Assembly: GCA_004009845.1 (NCBI GenBank)
Contig: RMBW01000076.1
Span: 62,001 to 126,000 of the forward strand
From: Davidsoniella eucalypti
Lineage: Eukaryota; Ascomycota; Sordariomycetes; Microascales; Ceratocystidaceae
Direction: 5' to 3'
DNA: 64,000 bases
The translations under genes were made by a program, and so were the position numbers. Of the stretch, positions 55,808-64,000 are shown one piece after another (the stretch's first letter is position 1; each line of letters begins with the position of its first letter). The notes beneath the pieces are model-generated. The model saw nothing but the letters and a program-made list of their open reading frames with translations. It was not told the DNA's origin and did not search any database.

Positions 55808-58800
55808 GATGATGACACTGTGATATAGGATATATCTATATCTACTCTTCTTTGCAAGATCGTGAAAGGTGGATGAACAAGTAAACTCAAGTTACTTGAC
55901 GAAATGAATGAATGATATGTTGTTCTTTTTTTTGTACAATATAGATAATGAAAAAGGAAGACCTTGGAAATGATACAACCACGAAAAAAAAAAAGAAAAA
56001 GAAAAAAAAAAAGCCTCGATTCCCGGAATCTGAAGAACGGGAAAGATAAGAGAGTAAGAACAAAAAAAGAATGGACGAATGGGGACGACTGAGTGTTTAT
56101 AAACTGATGCTGTATTTCGAATGTGACGTTCTATAAAAGTAGAGACGTTGTTAATTCGTTAAAAAGAAAGATAAAAGATAAAAAATAAAAAGATAAAATA
56201 AAAAAAAAGGGAGGGTGCGTCAGGTGTGGGCTATTTTTTGCTACTCTTGGTTTTTTTTCACAAAGATATAGGCTGTGCCTTATTTTATTTTTTGGTTCTT
56301 GAGTTATTCTGTCAGTTGCAGCTGATCAGCCCGTAAGAGAAAAAAAAAAAAAAAGAAGGGGGTGAAAAGAGAGATAAAGAGATTTATTATTTAATAAATA
56401 AATCAAATAATACAAGGGTCTCTTGTTCTGACGAGCAACACTCAGTTTCGGTGTATGAAGAACAAAATAGTAGAAAAGGATATATGAGAATGCCTTATAA
56501 AAGATGCGAAACAGCAAGATGATAAAGATTCTCAAAGAGGCTAAGAAGTGAGGAAAGATGAGTACATAAAAAGGACTCGATATGGAGTTCTAAAAGGGCT
56601 TGATCGAGGCCGATGAACGGAGACAAGAACCGGAAAAAGAAAAGACGGATGGTTTGATTCTATTTGTAGCTTCTGCCGGATTTGCGAGTTATTTTCGGGC
56701 TGAAGACGAACTAGAAAAACGAGAGAAGAAACGAGAAAATAGAGTGAATATAAGTGTAGATATCAAGATGGTCTTGTCACATCTGGTCTATCACATCGAG
56801 GCAAATAATGTGGGAGAACCGGGTCTTCTTATATCAAGCCAACAATCACCTTCAAAGGAATCAAACCCTTCTTTCTTCTGTAAATCGTCATTCCTCCTCA
56901 GCCGGGCCATTTTGTAGGACGAGCCTGTTTTACTTATTAGCATTCCAGCTTCCGTCTAGTTGGAGGAAGACAGGAAGGAATAACTAAAGAGACACACGAG
57001 TTTGAGTGAAAGATAAAACGAGCATGAAAAGGACTTCCATGCTATAGCAAGTCCCGGATAAAATACAGTGAATTTAAATACGTATCTTGTTCTCTCGTCT
57101 TGACTGTTTGGGAAATATATTAGCTGTACGTACTCCATAGGTGGTATTACAATATTTGCCTTGGACAATTATATGTATATTATATTGTATATTTGCAACT
57201 CACAATAATTTATTTTTGCACTATAAAAAAGCCAACAGCGCTTCCGTGACTCGGGCTAAAAGCTCAACAGCCCACTCAGGCGCTTCCGCAATATTCAATT
57301 TTTCCACGACGAAGCCACTCGACGGACATGCGCCTGTCTTCTCCGTGGCATTCTTAGCCTTCCCCCAAAAAGCACAAATACAGCTAAAGGGCATCCCTAT
57401 GCTTCACAACGAATGACCTCTTGAACAGGAATTCATCGATGCCGCTTTTTCTAAAATAAGATATTAAACCCTAGAAGAAAAAAAAAGAACTTGAGATGTG
57501 CAACCAGGACACAAGAGAACTAGTTCCAGTTCTTGAAAAGCTGTAGCCGCTCATGTCTCTTCTTACTAGTCCGCTGTGTTGAATTATATTTTCTTTTTTA
57601 CTCTTGCACTACGTTGCAGTCCAGATAGAAACAAGTTCCAGTGACAGGCTCGCTTGCCAATGGGTCGATGTTCACAGGCCCTTATGATGAAGCCATCGTG
57701 AGTTATTTTAGCACCATTTAGCCTACTATGAGCCGTTTTCTCTTCTTGCCTACTTCCTTTCTGACGGTCCAAAAAGGTTCACTGGGCATATGTCTGGCGA
57801 AATGGCGAGGAATATGACAATATATAGTAGGATTGCTGGTTATTTGCTATCTGATCACACAGATATCGCTATGTGCTTTAATCTTTTTTTTTTTTTTTTT
57901 CATATGGCGCAATCGCGATCCACGAACGTATTTTTGTTCCTTTTTAGCTTCTGTGCTATGGAATTCCGTTTCGTTCACCTGACCTTCGTTCTTCGATAAA
58001 GAAGAAGAGAATGCCTCTGTTTTTTTTCTCCTTCTTTCTTCCCTTTTTGCCTACTACCGTACTTGTACTGTTACAAACAGACAGACTTGCTCAATGCTCA
58101 AGTGTGAGTGGTCCCTTTGCTGCACGTTCTTCCTTTAAAGCATCCTTTAGGCACTAAGCGAAAGCGGGGGTCTTCTCTTCTTCTTATACTAGGAATCCTA
58201 AGTCGTTAACCAAGACGTAGCACCTCTGTTTTTTCAACTTCGTGAAGAGATACAGATAACGGATTGGCTGGAAGAGTACAAAGACAAAGAAAGAAAGACT
58301 TTAAAGGGAATTCCAGAGCCTTCGTCGGTGCCAAGCTAAAAAAAAATCACACGATCGTGAAAAAAGGACGAGACGAATAAACAGCTGAGTATTGTTTGTT
58401 GTCAGGTGACCGAACCAACGTCCGTGATTTAATGTTACTACATGTATATCTTATTCATTTTTTTTCAGCTCTATCTGTATCTACTATTTATCCGCAACTT
58501 CTCTTTCTACTAAAGAAAAATCTTTCACAGCAACCAGTTGTGTAAATAAAAGGCTGGGCTTGTTCGGCACTGACCAACTGCAACATTCTTGAAACGACGA
58601 CAAATGCTGACTTTAAACTGTATTTCAGCGGCACAGACAGACTTTTTTGGGAGCACAGACTCTGAGAGGGAAAAACGGCGGTTAAGTTGGTTAGATAGGC
58701 AGAAAGCAGGAAGAAAGAAGAAGGCTGCCTATAACTCATATAATATCTCGGATTACCTCATATGGATCTCTCTCTCTCCCTAATAATAACGTCAGAATGG

Positions 58801-61800
58801 ACGCAAAGGCAGACACTACGCGTAGCATTGCTTCTCGTTCTCCCCTCCAACATCTCTTTTCTCGATAATATACTACAAGAAGACATATATTCTTGTCGGG
58901 CCTTGGTGCAAATGTGATTATAGACAGATGGTCACAAAAGTCATATTATAGCAAAGAAAGTAACTGTAGCATCCTTAGAACACGGTGACTTTGGCCCTAC
59001 TCGGCCGAAGAAGCATATGACGAGTTTTCCTAGGACCCTTTCTTTTTAGACCTTGGCTTCAACCTTGTCCTGCTTCTAGCAAGGGATGAATCAAGGTGAA
59101 GAAGCAGCACAAGAATGTGCACTATGCCCTTCTAGTGCTAATGGCCTGAAGGGTCACAGAACGTGATGTATAGACTTCATTCTCTATAAATGTGCTGCTT
59201 GCCGTGCTGGACAGAACAAGCTGAAAACACTGTGCGGTTAGCTAGTAGAGGAAAAGAGAGCCAAGTACATATATCTGTACATTGTAAGTCCATATCCAGT
59301 ATCTATACGCTATACGCTGGAATCTGTGATACATTCTTTCTCTCTTATAAGGCGTCATGTCTCATTATCTTTGCCTTTTGAGATCAATAGCCTGGAGATG
59401 GCTCTGCTAATCGTCCCACCGCCTTTTGGGGCTTTTTTGTTGTGACCAGGCTCAGCGTCGTACTCGATGTTTGCTCTGTAGTTTTATGTCTGTTTTATTT
59501 GGTGTGCGTTGTCACAATTACATACCAGACAATGTGCTATTGTACGCGGTTACAACTATAACGAACACTAGATACTGCGGCGTGATATCGAATCTGCGAT
59601 GTAGCAGACAAGAAATATAGCCAAAGAAGGGGGTGCCTTTCAGCGGAATAGCGCCATCTTTCTTGTATGCCGAATTATGCAGCTGCTAGTTGAATGGCGC
59701 TAGATAGCATAGGTCCATAGGCCCAGAGGCTGTATATCGATATTTAGACAAGGCTTATATGGTCCTGTAAGCTGCACCTCATCACAGCCGGCCAGAATCT
59801 TACGGAGCCCTCCATGACAGAGAAAATTGAGAAAGCGAGAAAAGAGAATGCAAGTACAATTTCCAGCATAGAATGACATGGAATGTAATGACGCTATCGT
59901 GACGCTTAAATCCGTACACCCAATCAGAACTTGACCTTGATGCCCACCATCAAGCCGGTCTGGTAATAGCCAAGTTACAATCGGTACATTTTGATCTGTA
60001 TTTTGCATCTATATTGTAAAATCTCCAATTTTGAAGTATGAACATCAAGTGTCTAGAAATAATAAGAACAAATAATATTATATAGGGGTGTTTTTTTGTT
60101 AGGGAGTAAAGAATATGTTTCAAATTATTTCTTTAGTACTACCTTTCTTACCCTAATGCAGTCAGATAGCCTGTAGATTCTACTTTGTTGATGTCTGTAC
60201 CAGGCTATACATTCTTTCTGTAGTCTATTATATCGTTTTTTCAATTCAATATAGCGTTATATGGAAGTCAACTGTGTCTCTTCTTCTTTCTTTGGTTGAA
60301 ACCACGGCGACATCGGACCCGAAAACTTGAGTGGCAAATTCGATTCTTTAGCCAGTACTAGGAAACAAAGGAGAATAATTTGCCTCTTTATGCTTTCATT
60401 CATCTGTCCTGTCGTGAGTAGAAGCAAAGAAGAAAAAAGACGGTGTCTAAAGTCACACGATGCTTGGATACACATACACAAGAAAGATCATGCCAGATAC
60501 AACCTCAATATCAAGAGTTCTGTAATAACTGAAAACACACTGAGAAAAAGGTTGGCCTAAATATGTACGCATACTTGTTTCTCTTTTGGTGCAACATTGA
60601 TAAGCACACTGTACCAAAATTTACATGTCCTATTTTACTCCATTATCAGTATTTCAAACCAACATATGGCTTAATATGATCTATTTTTTCTATTCCTTTC
60701 TTTGTTCTTCCTATCTGTAATGTCTTCGTGTGATGTTCTTTTTCATTATCTTATGATGAAGCAAAGAAAAAAAACCATCATATGTCACCAGATCTTTTTC
60801 AATATATATTATATATATATATATATTGTTTTATTTTATTTTTATTTTATATTTTTATATTTTTTTCTCGCAGGCAGCAATGTCCTTGGCGTTTACGTTT
60901 GTGAATCCCACGATGATGAACGAACTTTCAATTATGATAAAAAAAACAATTGTATATATTTACATGTCTATACGAGCTCTTATTTAATGTGTTCTTCCTG
61001 TCTCGTAGTCCAACATGAAAAGATTCGAATAAGTTGTGCCATTAACTCTGTGTGTTTTACACCAAAGTAAGCCTCCTTTTGTTTTTCTTGCCTCTTTTTC
61101 ATTCGAGTGTGTTTCCAATTAACTAGATTTGATCCGGAATCACAAAATTCAACTCCGACTCTATATAGACTAAAGTCACGCCTTTGTCAACATGTACATG
61201 TACTTTACTGTAATCTATGAATATACCGTTCAAAATAAATCAAGAACCGTTTTTTGGGCCCCTGTCTGTCGTGCCGTTCGCCTGATTTGGCGATCTTTCA
61301 TCTTTTTATTCTCGGGTTCTCTAATTGTGTTAAATTTCCCCTGTACTTTTCGTAGCCTTTTTGTTGTGAAATTCGCTTGTCAAAGTTTCACATTTGCCAG
61401 ATATTCAACTTTTTGGTAGTCTCCCTTTTTCTTTTTTTTTCCTTTTCTTTTTCTTTTTTAGCAAACATATGTTTTTCCCGCCTCAAGCCTCCGTATTTTC
61501 AAAATCTCTTTATAGCTTGTGTTGTGCTTGTGTGATATACTGGTTCGCTAAAGTCGCTTCTCACGGCTAAATTCCAGATAACAAAAGACCAAAGATCAAG
61601 ATATGGCGTCACGAACTGTTAATTACCGGAACACGGAGACTCCTCTTCTTCCTCTTTTGCCTTATGGCCTCTTTTCTACAATACAAACACAATTTAATCA
61701 TCACAAACTTTGGTTCTTGTATGTCGACATGATGCAAAAGAACAACAAAGGCGGAACAAAGCGACATCAGAACCCTTAACGATGCATTTAGCGTCAAGTC

Positions 61801-63646
61801 TGAAGTCTGATAAAGTGGGGTAATCTGACGTCAGCGGGGTTCTCCTGTCGTTTGAGTGACGATCAAAAACTAAATATATATATTTTTTTAACTTTTTTTT
61901 GTCTTGGTTTTCCATCCTCAACGTGTAACAGCTTGAGAGAGGCAAAGTCACAACTTTTCTTTGTTATCCTATCGTCCTTGGAATAATCTGAGAAAGGCAC
62001 AAACCAGGCCGATGCTTTTAATGCATAAAGAAATCCTAGTAAGGAGATCCTCGCCGGGATTGCTGGAAAGCCATATAACAATATGTCTCCGTATATAACA
62101 CACATGTACATATAGATGTATATATCTGTATTATTGTACTACATGTATTCTCCTAGCATCACCAGTGGCAACCGAAACATACTAGCCGCCTATTTTTAAG
62201 CGTGGCGTCCAAAGGTGCCGCCGGGCACGACGTCTTAAGATCTGGGATTCTATACTCGTGATCAGCGTTGTAAGTCCGTGTTTGGAAAGGCATTCAGGGT
62301 CTTTTTTTAATCATGATCTTTGTGTTGACTTTCGTGCGTTCTTACCTAAGCTCGTGACGTCTTATTGCCCCCCCCCAAATGCTTTTATCATCCCCCAAAA
62401 AATTCGCAAACCTATCACGCAACACCAAAAAAGAGACACGCAGCTGATCTTCCACCGTGTTTGAAGTTCAGCAGGGATTTAAAAAATCTGTGATAATCTC
62501 GAGAGAACCTAAAACCATGTTCATGTGCTATTTCATGTGTCAATCTGTATTAGACTCACACCTGTAGATCCCTATAATTTCCTTCTCCCTCTTGAGTCTG
62601 TCGATCTTGCAACAGTCATCAGAAAATAGAATCATGGAGGGTAGAAAACAACACATGGATCTCCAATATCTCCGTCCGTCAAAAGTATCACCGATGGCGC
62701 CGGATATGCTAATACTGAGTTCATACAACGCCTATTCTTTGTCATGGAGACTACATGTACGTTTTGTCTGTGTGTGGAATAGTATGCTTCCCCCCTCATC
62801 CTTTTTTATGTACTATGATGTAGGACGTATCCGATCCAGCATACGTGCCGTGCCCTTAATCAATGCTTGTCCACCTCTTTCTCAGGGTACATAGCCTGGT
62901 ACGTGCTTTTATGCTCCCTAGTTACTGACCCTAGTCGCTGATAGGGCTGGGCAGCAGTACTTAAGAGCACCCAAGAAGAGAAAGCTCATGGGAGTACAAT
63001 GGCCCATGCCTTTTCTCTTCTCACTCGCTTTTTGTATAAAAAAATTGTATACAAGAGTATATGCGATGGCTCGAGCAATAGGGAGAAGAAGAGCCTGACG
63101 GTCAGATGACATCATTGACAGAACATCTTCTTGTAGGTCTCACTCAGGTACCTTTCATGTTTTCTTGTGCATTAACTCAGCCCACAATGAAACAAGGCAG
63201 GGCCTCAAAAATCATTAGTCAATGTTTGCTTGCACTATTTACCCCAAAGAGCTGTGTCATTTTTTCAGAGGCAATCAACTTGGTTACGATCACGTGCAGT
63301 GTCCATTCGTACGTAGTCACACAGGCCGGAAGAACGTCTTGTCTTCATTGTATATACCACAGAGAGCCGTATGTAACCATTCTTTGCCTCGCCGTTCCGT
63401 GATGCGGTCCGGGATTCCTTCTTTCTCCATGTTATACTTTTACCGAACATTACAAACGAGACTGACGGCGTTATGTACATGTTATAGCCTGCGATGACCT
63501 TGTGGCAAGACTGTTATTCAACGGGCACTTCCCGCCCTAGTGGCGAGAAACCGTTGATACACACTCTAAGGATCACAGATCTACATCTTGCGAACACCGG
63601 CTATTTACGAATGAGAAGAGAACAGACGGAGACACGGGCTTACTAG
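55808..63646. other. Second gene-free stretch
   Basis: Nearly 8 kb of AT-rich DNA without a supported gene. Long A- and T-runs occur (55984-56012, 56340-56354, 57884-57900), as does an AT-alternating tract (60801-60826). The octamer TATCTGTA occurs at 58473, 59272, 60712 and 62123, and in reverse at 58251. A GC-richer patch at 57230-57415 repeats GCGCTTCCG twice and has an open frame, but it begins at GTG and has no motif. No tRNA or rRNA was seen. Confidence 0.55.
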
Positions 63647-63916
63647 CTATGTAAATGCTATGACTCTGTGCGTGGCTGTATCTGTAGCTTCCCTCACTTG
63701 TAGACTGTCTCCCCAAGTTCTCGGGCTTGACAACTGCGATATTGCAGGATCTTTGAACCCCTCTCTGACGATACAACGACGAACATCAAATTGTAGTTGA
63801 GCAGTGTCTTGGACCAACCTTTGGAATCCTTTATCTAGATTATCGATATATTCCAGGATGACGGGTTGAGAAACTGCACTAAGTCTAGCTAGCCACCCTA
63901 GACGAAGCAGTAGGAA
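63647..63916 (-). CDS. Possible last exon of a gene running off the right edge
   Basis: On the minus strand a donor GTAAGT (63978-63973) and acceptor TTTCAG (ending 63917) bound a 62-bp intron, the same size as the VPS3 introns. The exon 63916-63647 then encodes 89 residues to a TAG. Joined in phase 0, the 22 nt visible of the preceding exon read through without a stop (KTELTYV before FLLLRLGWLARLSAVSQ). A helix-rich piece follows (ILEYIDNLDKGFQRLVQDTA). I do not recognise the family. Most of the gene, if real, is outside the window. Confidence 0.35.
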   Translation of the reverse strand, partial: FLLLRLGWLARLSAVSQPVILEYIDNLDKGFQRLVQDTAQLQFDVRRCIVREGFKDPAISQLSSPRTWGDSLQVREATDTATHRVIAFT

Positions 63917-64000
63917 CTGAAACGATGAGTTCTTTTTCAGCAAAGGTCGCGAATCAGGATAGCAGGAAGTAGACTTACAACGTATGTTAGTTCGGTCTTT

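Noticed and set aside
56600..56917. 105-codon frame in the right desert
   Set aside because: Starts at TTG and consists largely of Lys/Glu translation of purine-rich DNA; no domain.

Overview
The window looks like nuclear DNA of a filamentous ascomycete (Pezizomycotina). Most introns are short (46-131 bp) with GTRAGT-type donors and CTAAC/CTGAC-like branch sites. Recognisable genes are fungal orthologues: the eEF1A methyltransferase EFM7, the CORVET subunit VPS3, the Golgi protein COY1/CASP, a DUF3455 secreted protein, a large fungal Dbl-homology (RhoGEF-like) protein and a C2H2 zinc-finger protein. I found no tRNA, rRNA or CRISPR. The species cannot be told from the sequence alone.

Layout. 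Positions 1 to about 18.9 kb form a gene desert: every open frame is short, with no recognisable domain. It holds scattered hairpins, one pair of interleaved inverted repeats (4.3 kb), an AT microsatellite and a CCAAT-box cluster (16.6-16.8 kb). From 19 to 33 kb lies a normal gene cluster: the C2H2 regulator (+), EFM7 (+) convergent with VPS3 (-), VPS3 divergent from COY1 (+), then the DUF3455 protein (-). From 34 to 42.3 kb lies an accessory-looking island: a decayed non-LTR retrotransposon, a perfect 15-bp inverted repeat, a TATA box with no long gene behind it, an unrecognised intronless gene (37.4-38.15 kb), and an acidic gene with an internal in-frame stop (39.76-41.35 kb). Each of these two genes is followed on the same strand by an array of RNA-like hairpins. 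From 42.3 to 47.2 kb there is little, then the large DH-domain gene (47.2-53.9 kb, one intron, one apparent -1 frameshift near its end) and a Ser-rich small gene on the other strand (55.0-55.8 kb). From 55.8 to 63.6 kb is a second desert. A possible last exon of a minus-strand gene sits at the right edge.

The most unusual thing is at 38.35-38.85 kb. Four copies of a conserved 42-nt core each sit between a different pair of complementary arms. The arms share no obvious sequence between copies, but within each copy they pair over 10-34 bp. Where pairing departs from Watson-Crick it is by G-T (G.U in RNA) and not A-C, which points to a plus-strand RNA. The unknown gene just upstream is also on the plus strand, so the array may lie in its 3' untranslated region. 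About 3 kb further on, a 73-74 bp tandem array carrying a different hairpin follows the acidic gene.

The conserved genes are housekeeping: EFM7 acts on translation factor eEF1A, VPS3 in endosome tethering, and COY1 in Golgi retrograde transport. They form no pathway together. Gene models were built by hand from splice signals and reading-frame continuity; no database search was possible.
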